Shown here in pieces: positions 1 to 5,984 of a stretch of DNA of 6,034 nucleotides. The notes below the pieces were generated by a model. It saw only the letters and a list, made by a program, of their open reading frames with translations, searched no databases and was not told where the DNA came from. The stretch's first letter is position 1, and each line of letters opens with the position of its first letter. The translations under genes and the position numbers were made by a program. The stretch comes from Clostridia bacterium (GTDB lineage Bacteria; Bacillota; Clostridia; TANB77; CAG-508): contig CAAGEF010000121.1 in NCBI GenBank assembly GCA_900768805.1, forward strand, positions 1-6,034. Direction: 5' to 3'.

Positions 1-14
1 ACTTTTTTATTCAT
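1..14 (-). CDS. 5' end of a leftward gene, product unknown (partial)
   Basis: Only the first codons of a gene read on the minus strand are present: ATG at 14-12 followed by Asn-Lys-Lys. The call rests on the signals in front of it. A consensus ribosome binding site, AAGGAGG on the minus strand, lies at 27-21, six bases before the ATG, and a plausible promoter lies further upstream at 88-60. The gene is divergent from the tRNA and the secretion operon, so it is not part of their transcripts. Nothing can be said about its product. Confidence 0.6.
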
Positions 15-59
15 AATAATCCTCCTTAAAAAATAATATATATCTACCTTCATAACTTT

Positions 60-88
60 ATGTTAGCATATTTTGAAAAAAATGTAAA
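60..88 (-). promoter_or_regulatory. Probable sigma-A promoter of the leftward gene
   Basis: Read on the minus strand, TTTACA (88-83) and TAACAT (65-60) are separated by exactly 17 bases, with a TG at 68-67 that makes an extended -10 (TGCTAACAT). Transcription would start near 53, giving a leader of about 40 bases that ends at the AAGGAGG before the ATG at 14. The spacing and the extended -10 support it. The high A+T background makes chance matches fairly likely. Confidence 0.5.
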
Positions 89-256
89 TACCCATTTAAA
101 AAAACTTTGTAGAATATAGTCGGAATTTAAGAAAATAGCTTTGAAATATTTAAATTGATTATAATATTTATTTAATTGAGTAGAGAAATATAATTAGAAT
201 TTTTTTTAAAGTATATGAATAATTTTAAAAATATAGAGTAAAATTATAATAAAGTA

Positions 257-285
257 TTGACAAAATAAAAATTAAATTGTAAAAT
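257..285 (+). promoter_or_regulatory. Promoter of the tRNA-fMet gene
   Basis: A perfect TTGACA (257-262) is followed after 17 bases by TAAAAT (280-285). Transcription would begin around 291-293, only a few bases before the mature tRNA 5' end at 297, as is usual for a singly transcribed tRNA gene. Confidence 0.8.
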
Positions 286-296
286 ATTAAAGACAT

Positions 297-372
<76 letters not shown>

Positions 373-378
373 AATAGT

Positions 379-414
379 AATACTGAAAACATTTTGTTTT
401 CAGTATTTTTTTTT
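379..414 (+). terminator. Rho-independent terminator of the tRNA gene
   Basis: A perfect 12-bp stem (379-390 with 396-407, AATACTGAAAAC against its complement) has a 5-base loop and runs into nine consecutive T residues (406-414). It lies six bases after the tRNA CCA end and six bases before the -35 box of the next promoter, so it insulates the tRNA from the secretion operon. Confidence 0.92.
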
Positions 415-419
415 ACTTA

Positions 420-448
420 TTTACAAAAAAAGTCAATTAATGTATAAT
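420..448 (+). promoter_or_regulatory. Promoter of the pilin-like gene unit
   Basis: TTTACA (420-425) and a consensus TATAAT (443-448) are separated by 17 bases. Transcription should start near 455, giving a leader of about 58 bases to the ATG at 514. It sits immediately after the tRNA terminator and is the only good promoter seen ahead of the three tandem pilin-like genes. Confidence 0.75.
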
Positions 449-471
449 TAATTTAATAGTAAATATAAATG

Positions 472-478
472 AAAGGAG
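472..478 (+). promoter_or_regulatory. Misplaced Shine-Dalgarno of the first pilin gene
   Basis: AAAGGAG here is the only good ribosome binding site in the leader, but the ATG it should serve is at 514, 35 bases downstream. The frame of that gene cannot start earlier, because TAA at 505-507 and TAA at 493-495 close it. The only purine run near the ATG is AAAAG (506-510), which is weak and just three bases away. If the palindrome at 481-502 folds, the effective gap falls to about 13 bases, which would be usable. That bridging is inference. Confidence 0.55.
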
Positions 479-480
479 TT

Positions 481-502
481 TACAATATTAATTAATATTG
501 TA
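481..502 (+). repeat. Perfect 22-bp palindrome in the pilin operon leader
   Basis: Each half is TACAATATTAA followed by its exact reverse complement, with no mismatch over 22 bp. It lies roughly 27-48 bases after the expected transcription start, between a consensus Shine-Dalgarno and the start codon. As RNA it could form an 8-9 bp A-U-rich hairpin. As DNA it has the symmetry of a site for a dimeric repressor. The sequence does not decide between the two. Only two of its eleven base steps per arm are not A-T rich filler, so some chance contribution is possible. Confidence 0.8.
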
Positions 503-513
503 TATAAAAGTAT

Positions 514-957
514 ATGAAGAAAAATATTATTAAAATTTTAACAATGGGTATATTAGTTTTATTTTTTATTAATTTTTATACTATTGATTCTAGAGCTGAT
601 GATGAATCTAAAACCAGTACCGAAAGTTCTACTTCAACTTCAAGTGAATCTGTAGGAAGTGGTGCGATTAGTTCTTTTATAGATGAATCCAAAACAAAAA
701 GTGACACTGATTCTGTTAATACTGCAAAAAATGTAATAGGAGCAACTATAGCGATTGTTCAAGTGGTTTCTATTACTGTAGCTGTTGTTATGCTAACTAT
801 TTTAGCGGTTAAATATATGGTATCTTCAGTTTCAGAAAGAGCTGAAATAAAAAAACATGCTGTAGTATATGTAATAGGAGCAATTATAATATTTGCTGTA
901 AATGGTATAATTAGAATAATTCAAAAATTCAGTACTAATATAAAGTATGAAAACTAG
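514..957 (+). CDS. VirB2/TrbC-like pilin, paralogue 1 (Ser/Thr-rich N-terminus)
   Basis: This 147-residue exported membrane protein resembles the TrbC/VirB2 pilin family of type IV secretion systems, whose members pack into a pilus or channel. Residues 1-28 are a signal peptide (KK, then a long hydrophobic run, likely cut after Ser-Arg-Ala28). Residues 29-70 are polar and very rich in Ser, Thr, Asp and Glu. Two hydrophobic helices follow, about 74-99 and 116-133, joined by a short basic loop with the motif KYM-x-SS and ERAEIKKH (residues 100-115). The two genes downstream repeat this motif. It is the first gene of a three-gene unit, 31 bases before the next. The start is fixed by in-frame stops upstream, although its ribosome binding site is oddly distant. 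The family call rests on architecture and recalled similarity. The Ser/Thr tract is longer than expected for a pilin, so this could be a minor or surface-exposed subunit. Confidence 0.72.
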   Translation: MKKNIIKILTMGILVLFFINFYTIDSRADDESKTSTESSTSTSSESVGSGAISSFIDESKTKSDTDSVNTAKNVIGATIAIVQVVSITVAVVMLTILAVKYMVSSVSERAEIKKHAVVYVIGAIIIFAVNGIIRIIQKFSTNIKYEN

Positions 958-988
958 TATTATTATAGAGTATAAAGAGGTGATATAA

Positions 989-1396
989 GTGAAAAATAAA
1001 GTTTTAAATATAATAGTTGTATTATTTGTTTTTTCTTTTTTAATATTATCCTTTTTTCAACCAATTATAGTTAATGCATGGAGTATTGATGATATAGAAA
1101 GTGAATTTAAAAGAGAAGAGGAATATACTACAGAAGAAACTGGAATGAATCAAGTGAGAACAAGTGCAAGTAAGATAATAAGTAATATAATTGCGATTAT
1201 TCAAATAATTGGTCTAGGAGTTGCAATTATTATGTTAGCATCTTTAGGTATAAAATATATGACTGGTTCTATAGAAGAAAAAGTTCAAGTAAAAAAACAT
1301 GCTACTGTTTATGTAGTTGGAGCAATTGTATTTTTTGCGGCTGCTGGAATATTGCAAATATTACAAGAATTTATTAAAGCAAATTTTAAAGCATAA
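989..1396 (+). CDS. VirB2/TrbC-like pilin, paralogue 2
   Basis: This 135-residue relative of its two neighbours is predicted to be an exported two-helix subunit of the type IV secretion channel or pilus. It starts with GTG. The ribosome binding site AAGAGGTGAT (975-984) lies at proper distance and no better start is near. Residues 1-30 form a signal peptide, probably cut after Val-Asn-Ala30. A short acidic segment follows (34-50, rich in Glu). Helices lie at about 63-88 and 105-122, linked by KYMTGSIEEKVQVKKH (89-104), which aligns with the loop of paralogue 1. It has no Ser/Thr-rich tract. The gap to the next gene is ten bases, so the genes are co-transcribed and probably translationally linked. 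Small two-helix Clostridia proteins of this type are usually annotated TrbC/VirB2. The exact role, major pilin or accessory subunit, is not shown. Confidence 0.75.
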   Translation: MKNKVLNIIVVLFVFSFLILSFFQPIIVNAWSIDDIESEFKREEEYTTEETGMNQVRTSASKIISNIIAIIQIIGLGVAIIMLASLGIKYMTGSIEEKVQVKKHATVYVVGAIVFFAAAGILQILQEFIKANFKA

Positions 1397-1406
1397 GGAG
1401 GTAATT

Positions 1407-1793
1407 ATGAAAAATAAGAAGTATGTATATTGTATATTTATAGTATTTTTAATACTTTTTATGTTGTTTTCTGCAACGAGTTTTTGTTATGCTTCAATAA
1501 CAGGTGACTTGATAGATAAGATGGATCCTAAAACTGCTAGTACAGAAGATCCAACACAAGATTCGCGTATACTTGCAATAATAGCTCAAGCATTTTCTGT
1601 TGTACAATTTGTAGGTACTGGTATATCTATAATAATGGTTATGTATCTAGGTATTACATATATGATTTCAAGTATAGAAGAAAAAGCTGAAATAAAAAAA
1701 CGAGCAATTCCGATTGTAGTTGGTTCGGTATTAATTGTTGCAACAGTTAATATTTTGAAAATTATACAAGAAATTGTTACAGATTCGTTATAA
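1407..1793 (+). CDS. VirB2/TrbC-like pilin, paralogue 3
   Basis: This 128-residue third copy has the same plan. A signal peptide ends near Cys-Tyr-Ala29, a short acidic linker follows, and helices lie at about 55-83 and 100-117. The loop YMISSIEEKAEIKKR (85-99) is nearly identical to that of paralogue 1. The reading frame is open further upstream into the previous gene, but ATG at 1407 is the right start. A perfect AAGGAGG (1395-1401) sits five bases before it, overlapping the stop of the previous gene, and the signal peptide begins there. The stop codon lies at the base of a large terminator hairpin, so this is the last gene of the unit. At DNA level it shares an exact 16-base stretch with paralogue 1 (1686-1701 and 841-856), consistent with tandem duplication followed by divergence. 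Confidence 0.77.
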   Translation: MKNKKYVYCIFIVFLILFMLFSATSFCYASITGDLIDKMDPKTASTEDPTQDSRILAIIAQAFSVVQFVGTGISIIMVMYLGITYMISSIEEKAEIKKRAIPIVVGSVLIVATVNILKIIQEIVTDSL

Positions 1794-1845
1794 AAAGAAA
1801 TATATTGTTGAAATAATTTTTTCAACAATATATTTCTTTTTTTTT
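1792..1845 (+). terminator. Strong terminator ending the three-pilin unit
   Basis: A perfect 22-bp stem (1792-1813 with 1820-1841) with a six-base loop is followed by T residues (1837-1845, nine in a row counting those in the stem). The first stem bases overlap the TAA stop of paralogue 3. Because an A run precedes the stem, it could also stop transcription from the right, but no leftward gene is present there. It separates the pilin unit from the assembly genes, which have their own promoter at 1887-1915. Confidence 0.93.
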
Positions 1846-1866
1846 ATTTCAATTATATTAAATTGC

Positions 1867-1886
1867 TATTATTTTCTAAAATAATA
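1867..1886 (+). repeat. Inverted repeat touching the -35 box of the second promoter
   Basis: TATTATTTT and its reverse complement AAAATAATA are separated by CT and end exactly where the TTGAAA -35 box begins. It could be a regulator site. The arms contain only A and T, so chance is a real alternative in this base composition. Confidence 0.4.
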
Positions 1887-1915
1887 TTGAAAAAAATGGC
1901 GAAAAACGATATAAT
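1887..1915 (+). promoter_or_regulatory. Promoter of the secretion-apparatus unit
   Basis: TTGAAA (1887-1892) and consensus TATAAT (1910-1915) are 17 bases apart. Transcription should begin near 1922, leaving a leader of about 29 bases that contains AAAGGAGG (1937-1944) six bases before the ATG at 1951. It follows the strong terminator at 1792-1845, so the downstream genes can be expressed independently of the pilin unit. Confidence 0.85.
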
Positions 1916-1950
1916 TAAATAGAAAAGGTTTAATTTAAAGGAGGAAGTAT

Positions 1951-2352
1951 ATGAATAAAATTAATAAAATAATTATTTTTATAATAATGTTGTTAATGGT
2001 GCTAACTGTTAATTGTTATGCTGGTGATATATCATGTAAATCGATAGAAGATTCCGCAAAAAAATTTAAAGATGTTGGTGAACAAGAATTTGAATCTTCT
2101 GGGATTGAAACTGAAACGATTACAAAGCCAGTATTGTCTGTTGTTCAAATGTTAACAACAGCTGGTATTTTAATTATAGGAATAATAATGGTAGTTTTAG
2201 GTATCCAATGGGTAATGGCAAAACCATCTCCAGAAGCTCAAGCTAAATTGAAAAAACAATTTGTAAGCTTGGCTATATCTGCTGGTGTATTATTTGGTGG
2301 TTATACAATTTGGAAAATAGTTGTTACTATAATGGATAGTATAGATGGATAA
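1951..2352 (+). CDS. VirB2-like pilin, divergent fourth copy
   Basis: This 133-residue exported two-helix protein is the first gene of the second unit. Residues 1-24 are a signal peptide likely cut after Cys-Tyr-Ala24. A polar segment (25-58, Lys/Glu-rich, with Cys29) precedes helices at about 60-88 and 104-125. The loop between them, KPSPEAQAKLKKQ (91-103), is basic and differs from the EKAEIKKH-type loop of the three upstream paralogues, although the overall plan is the same. The size, signal peptide and two helices fit the VirB2/TrbC pilin family. Placement directly ahead of the PrgI-like, TraC-like and VirB4 genes makes it the best candidate for the core pilin of this machine, an inference from gene order. 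The ribosome binding site AAAGGAGG is excellent and the gene ends in two successive TAA stops. Confidence 0.72.
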   Translation: MNKINKIIIFIIMLLMVLTVNCYAGDISCKSIEDSAKKFKDVGEQEFESSGIETETITKPVLSVVQMLTTAGILIIGIIMVVLGIQWVMAKPSPEAQAKLKKQFVSLAISAGVLFGGYTIWKIVVTIMDSIDG

Positions 2353-2387
2353 TAAATAAAAATTATATACAAAGGAGAATGATGATT

Positions 2388-2723
2388 ATGGGAACTTATT
2401 ATATTCCTCGTAATTATAAAGGGGAAACAAGACTTTTATACATATTTACAGTGAAATCATTAATAACTACTGTAATAGGAGCTGCAATAGGATTATTATT
2501 TTATGGATTTTTTAAAATAATGGTTTTAGAAAAAGTTGGAATTGGTTTTCTTATATTTTTTAGTTTACTTGGATATGGACTTGGTGCTTTTAAAATTCCT
2601 ACAATAGCAGGTTTACCTGTTACAAAAAAAATTGGTGGAGAACCAGTTAGTGAAATTATATTAAGATATATAAAATTTAAAAAAAATAGAAAAATATATA
2701 CTTATACAAAAGAGGAGGATTAG
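2388..2723 (+). CDS. PrgI-family (VirB3-like) inner-membrane protein
   Basis: This 111-residue membrane protein has the PrgI-family plan: an N-terminal YYIPRNYKGETRLLY segment (residues 4-18), two hydrophobic helices at about 24-42 and 50-66, and a short basic cytoplasmic tail (KFKKNRK, 96-102). In Gram-positive conjugation systems this family occupies the place of VirB3, a small inner-membrane platform subunit encoded just before the VirB4 ATPase, as here. The frame offers ATG at 2379, 2382 and 2388. AAAGGAG (2371-2377) is only one or four bases from the first two, so 2388 is chosen at ten bases; the alternatives add two or three residues. The gene is 35 bases after the preceding stop and three bases before the next start, so it is tightly coupled to the following gene. 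No signal peptide is evident. Confidence 0.8.
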   Translation: MGTYYIPRNYKGETRLLYIFTVKSLITTVIGAAIGLLFYGFFKIMVLEKVGIGFLIFFSLLGYGLGAFKIPTIAGLPVTKKIGGEPVSEIILRYIKFKKNRKIYTYTKEED

Positions 2724-2726
2724 TTT

Positions 2727-3977
2727 ATGGATACTGAAAATATTATTCTTATATGTAAACTAATAATAGGTTTTTTAATTTTCGTTATAGCACTTTTAAT
2801 CGCAGGATATTTTTTTATAGGAAGAAAAAAAGAAAAAAAAGAACAAGATGATGATTTTATTTTCGAAGATTCTAATGATAAACAAAATTCTAAAAATGAA
2901 GTTTTAGGTAGATTTAAAGAAAATTTAACTCAAGAATCTGTTATGGATTTTATGGAATTTGATGAAGTTATTGATAATATGATTCTTAGAAAGAACAAAT
3001 CTCAATATATTATGGTTTTACAATGTAATGGAGTAAATTATGATTTAATGTCAGAGGCTGAAAAAATCGCTGTAGAAGAAGGTTTTGTTCAATTTTTGAA
3101 TACATTAAGATTTCCAATACAATTATATGTTCAAAGTAGAACTTTGAATTTAAAAGATATAATTCAAGATTATAAAAATAGAGTTGAAGTCTTAGCTACA
3201 GATATCGAGAGATTAAGTATTAAAATTAAACAAGCTTTATCTAGCGGAAATAGAGCCATGAGAGAAAAATTAGAATTTGAAAAAAGAAGAAAAACTAATG
3301 TGCTTGAATATGGAATGAATATTATAGAATATGTTGAAAGAATGAGCTCTAACAAAAATATATTACAACAAAGAACTTATGTAATAGTTCCATTTTATGT
3401 TTCGGAATTAGGTGGTAACTTAGAAAACTTTTCAAAAGAGGAAATTGATGGAATGTGTTTTTCTGAATTATATACAAGAGCTCAAAACATATCTAGTGCA
3501 TTAGCTTCATCATCAGTTTCATGTAAAATATTAGATTCAGAAGAATTATCTGAATTATTATATATAGCATATAATAGAGATGAATCTGAATTATATCAAT
3601 TTTCAAAAGCATTAGATGCACAATATGATGCTTTATATTCTAGCGGAAAAGATGTTTTAGAAAAGAAAGAACAGATGCTAGATCAAGAATTGAATATAGA
3701 AGCTATAGATTTAGCTACAGATAGTATATTAAAAGCAGATAATAGAAAAAAAGAAGAAGACTTTAGAAATGCTCAAGAAAAAAAGAATAAAATAAAACAA
3801 AAAGCTTTGAATTTAGTAGAAGAATATCAAAATCAGTTAGATCCAAAGGTTTATGATTATACTGTTGAAGAAATTGAAAATTATGGAATTGAAAAAGAGA
3901 AAATTAAAGAAAGTGCGAATACTAATGAAGAAACTCCAACACGAAGAAAAGTTATAAGAAGAAGGAGAGAGGAGTAG
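2727..3977 (+). CDS. Membrane-anchored TraC/VirB4-N-terminal-like protein
   Basis: This 416-residue protein has one N-terminal helix (residues 6-31) followed by a basic stop-transfer KKEKK, so most of it should be cytoplasmic. Residues about 70-270 resemble the TraC-like or VirB4 N-terminal domain that often precedes a VirB4 ATPase gene. Recognisable elements are NGVNYDLMSEAEK (101-113), FLNTLRFPIQLYVQSR (123-138) and a later hydrophobic strand TYVIVPFYVSEL. Between them lies a long charged helical, probably coiled-coil segment (about 146-210). Residues 330-416 are highly charged and end in an Arg-rich tail (RRKVIRRRREE). There is no Walker A or B motif, so it is not itself an ATPase. The start has AGAGGAGG eight bases upstream, overlapping the previous stop. 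It probably anchors or regulates the VirB4 motor encoded five bases downstream; that role is inference. Confidence 0.72.
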   Translation: MDTENIILICKLIIGFLIFVIALLIAGYFFIGRKKEKKEQDDDFIFEDSNDKQNSKNEVLGRFKENLTQESVMDFMEFDEVIDNMILRKNKSQYIMVLQCNGVNYDLMSEAEKIAVEEGFVQFLNTLRFPIQLYVQSRTLNLKDIIQDYKNRVEVLATDIERLSIKIKQALSSGNRAMREKLEFEKRRKTNVLEYGMNIIEYVERMSSNKNILQQRTYVIVPFYVSELGGNLENFSKEEIDGMCFSELYTRAQNISSALASSSVSCKILDSEELSELLYIAYNRDESELYQFSKALDAQYDALYSSGKDVLEKKEQMLDQELNIEAIDLATDSILKADNRKKEEDFRNAQEKKNKIKQKALNLVEEYQNQLDPKVYDYTVEEIENYGIEKEKIKESANTNEETPTRRKVIRRRREE

Positions 3978-3982
3978 ATATT

Positions 3983-5968
3983 ATGTTAAATAACAAAAAT
4001 CAAACAATATCAGAATTAGAAGTTACAAAAAAAACAGAAAAACCTACAATATTCAAAAAAAATCAAGGTAATTTAAAAAAGTTAATAGCTCCTGCAGGAA
4101 TTGATGCAGGGTATACAAATCATCTAGAGCTTGTTTCGACTAGAACAAGATATGCAAGAAGTATGATAGTTTCTGCTTTGCCTAGAATGTGTACTTTTCC
4201 AGAGTTTTTAAGAGGAATGTATACTTTTGGAGATATAAATGTATCTGTTTTTATAAATCCTATAAGTGAAGCGTCTTCTCAAACTGATTTAAATAGAACT
4301 ATAAATGAAATAGAATCAGAAAGAATTGTTGCTATAGATAGAGGCGATATAAATAGAGAAAGATTATTAGCTCAAAAAAGAGCTGAAGCAGAAGAATTAA
4401 GAGATGGAATTGCAGCTGGTTTTAATAAACTTTTTGATTCAACAATTGTTGCAACATTATTTGCATATAGTATAGATGAGTTAGATAGATATACAGAATT
4501 ATTAACAAATGAGATGTCAAAAAATTTAATTGATGTTAAACCAGCTTGGGCGATGCAAGATGTAGCATATAGAACTAATATGCCATTTTGTGATAATAAA
4601 TTAAATAAGTCACACACTTTTGATAGAAATGCAATGTCTACTGTTTTTCCATTCTTCAACTCAGAAGTTGGTCATGAAGATGGAATTCCATTAGGATTTA
4701 ATAAACAAACAGGGTTACCTATTTTATATAACAATTTTAGTTCAAAACTTACCAATTATAATATGATTATATTTGGTAAATCTGGTGCTGGTAAATCAGT
4801 AACTATAAAAACAATTTCAGCAAGATCTTCAATTTTAATGGGAATTGAAAGTTTAGCTTTAGATGCTGAAGGTGAATATGGAGTTGTTGCAGAATCTTTA
4901 GGTGGTGTTAATATTGTAATTAGTCCAAATTCTAAAACAATAATAAATATTTTTGATATAGAACCAGAAGTTTTAAAAGATGAGATTACTGGTAAAGAAA
5001 GAACTGTATTAAATGTTGAAAATAAAGTTGAAGATGTAACTCAAGGTTTACTTACAATGGCAAGAGGTAGTACAAGAAGTACTGAAGTAAATGAGCTTAC
5101 TAAACAAATTATTTCAGAAGCTGTTTTAGAGGAATATACAGCAAGAGGAATAAATAATAATGTAGAAAGCCTATATTTAAAAGAAGGCGCTTCAAATGTA
5201 AAAGCAAGTATTACTAATAATTTTTTAGGAAGAGCAAAAAAAGAAATGCCTACAATAGGAAGTTGGTATAAAAGAATTTGTAGAAAAGCCAGAGAAAATG
5301 AGAACCCTGATTATAGGTTTCATTATAGCTATTTAGTAAAAGTTATGAAACAATATGTAAGAGAATTACAAGGTCAAATGGCTTATTTTGATGGGCAATC
5401 TACTTTTGATTTATTAGATGGAGTTCCTTTTATAAATTTAGATATTTCTCAATTGGAGGAAAGGTTCGCAAGACCTCTTGCACAACAAGTTTTACTATCA
5501 TGGGTTTGGGAAAAATATGTTAAGAAAAACAGTGAAGATAAATCAAAAGCATCTATGAAAAGAGTTCTTGTTGATGAAGCTTGGATGTTACTTCCATATC
5601 CTGAAGCTGTAGATTTTTTAAATACAATGGCTAGACGTGCTAGAAAAAGAAATGTATCATTAGCAGTTATTTCACAAAAATTCCAAGATTTTTATGAAAA
5701 GCCAGAAGCTCAAGCAATTTTAACATCTTCAGAAACAAAATTATTCTTAGCACAAGATAAATCAGAAATTGAATATTTAAAATCTGTATTTAAATTAAGC
5801 GAAGGAGAAGCTGGCTTTTTGACAACTTGTTTAAAAGGAGAAGGTTTATTAAAAGTTGGTTCAGATACAGCTATAATACAAATAACACCAACTGCGAAAG
5901 AATTTGAATTCGTAGAAACAAATTTAAACAATTTGGTAAAAATGAAAAAAAGAACAGGCGATTTCTAA
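3983..5968 (+). CDS. virB4: VirB4-family type IV secretion ATPase
   Basis: This 661-residue motor ATPase of the VirB4/TraE family energises pilin extraction and assembly and substrate transfer at the inner face of the membrane. Residues 32-240 form the VirB4-type N-terminal domain (LIAPAGID at 34-41, helical charged insert 107-142). The RecA-like motor domain follows. It has Walker A GKSGAGKS at 265-272 with catalytic Lys271, the acidic motif DAEGEY at 294-299, and Walker B RVLVDEAW at 527-534 with Asp531 and Glu532. An Arg-rich segment RRARKR lies at 551-556, and the sensor motif SQKF at 564-567. All expected nucleotide-binding residues are present, so it should be active. There is no membrane helix, so docking probably depends on the PrgI-like and TraC-like neighbours. 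The ribosome binding site AGAGGAG overlaps the stop of the preceding gene, eight bases from ATG. The length is close to that of Gram-positive VirB4 proteins. Confidence 0.95.
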   Translation: MLNNKNQTISELEVTKKTEKPTIFKKNQGNLKKLIAPAGIDAGYTNHLELVSTRTRYARSMIVSALPRMCTFPEFLRGMYTFGDINVSVFINPISEASSQTDLNRTINEIESERIVAIDRGDINRERLLAQKRAEAEELRDGIAAGFNKLFDSTIVATLFAYSIDELDRYTELLTNEMSKNLIDVKPAWAMQDVAYRTNMPFCDNKLNKSHTFDRNAMSTVFPFFNSEVGHEDGIPLGFNKQTGLPILYNNFSSKLTNYNMIIFGKSGAGKSVTIKTISARSSILMGIESLALDAEGEYGVVAESLGGVNIVISPNSKTIINIFDIEPEVLKDEITGKERTVLNVENKVEDVTQGLLTMARGSTRSTEVNELTKQIISEAVLEEYTARGINNNVESLYLKEGASNVKASITNNFLGRAKKEMPTIGSWYKRICRKARENENPDYRFHYSYLVKVMKQYVRELQGQMAYFDGQSTFDLLDGVPFINLDISQLEERFARPLAQQVLLSWVWEKYVKKNSEDKSKASMKRVLVDEAWMLLPYPEAVDFLNTMARRARKRNVSLAVISQKFQDFYEKPEAQAILTSSETKLFLAQDKSEIEYLKSVFKLSEGEAGFLTTCLKGEGLLKVGSDTAIIQITPTAKEFEFVETNLNNLVKMKKRTGDF

Positions 5969-5984
5969 ATTTGAGGAGGAAAAA

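Noticed and set aside
141..165. Possible rightward promoter with TTGAAA and TATAAT
   Set aside because: The spacer is only 13 bases and no gene or RNA follows before the tRNA promoter. It is a chance match in A+T-rich DNA.
469..495. A mini-ORF (MKGVYNIN) in the leader, overlapping the distant Shine-Dalgarno
   Set aside because: It has no ribosome binding site of its own, lies only about 14 bases after the expected transcription start, and has no regulatory codon run. It is most likely chance.
841..856. A run of seven A residues in the conserved loop of all three pilin paralogues, in the A_AAA_AAA phase that can promote -1 frameshifting
   Set aside because: The run is explained by the conserved Lys-Lys pair in an A+T-rich genome. 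The shifted frame gives no recognisable conserved extension, and no stimulatory structure is apparent.
1317..1406. A 30-residue upstream extension of the third pilin gene, overlapping the second
   Set aside because: ATG at 1407 has a perfect AAGGAGG at the right distance and begins the signal peptide. The extension is the shadow of the preceding gene in another frame.
1586..1828. Leftward ORF across the third pilin gene and its terminator
   Set aside because: It is antisense to a well supported gene, has no ribosome binding site, and its start lies within the terminator hairpin.
514..5968. Absence of TGA stops, as a hint of a code in which TGA is read as Trp or Gly
   Set aside because: There are only seven complete genes, Trp is always TGG, and no in-frame TGA is present. 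TAA and TAG preference is normal at this base composition.
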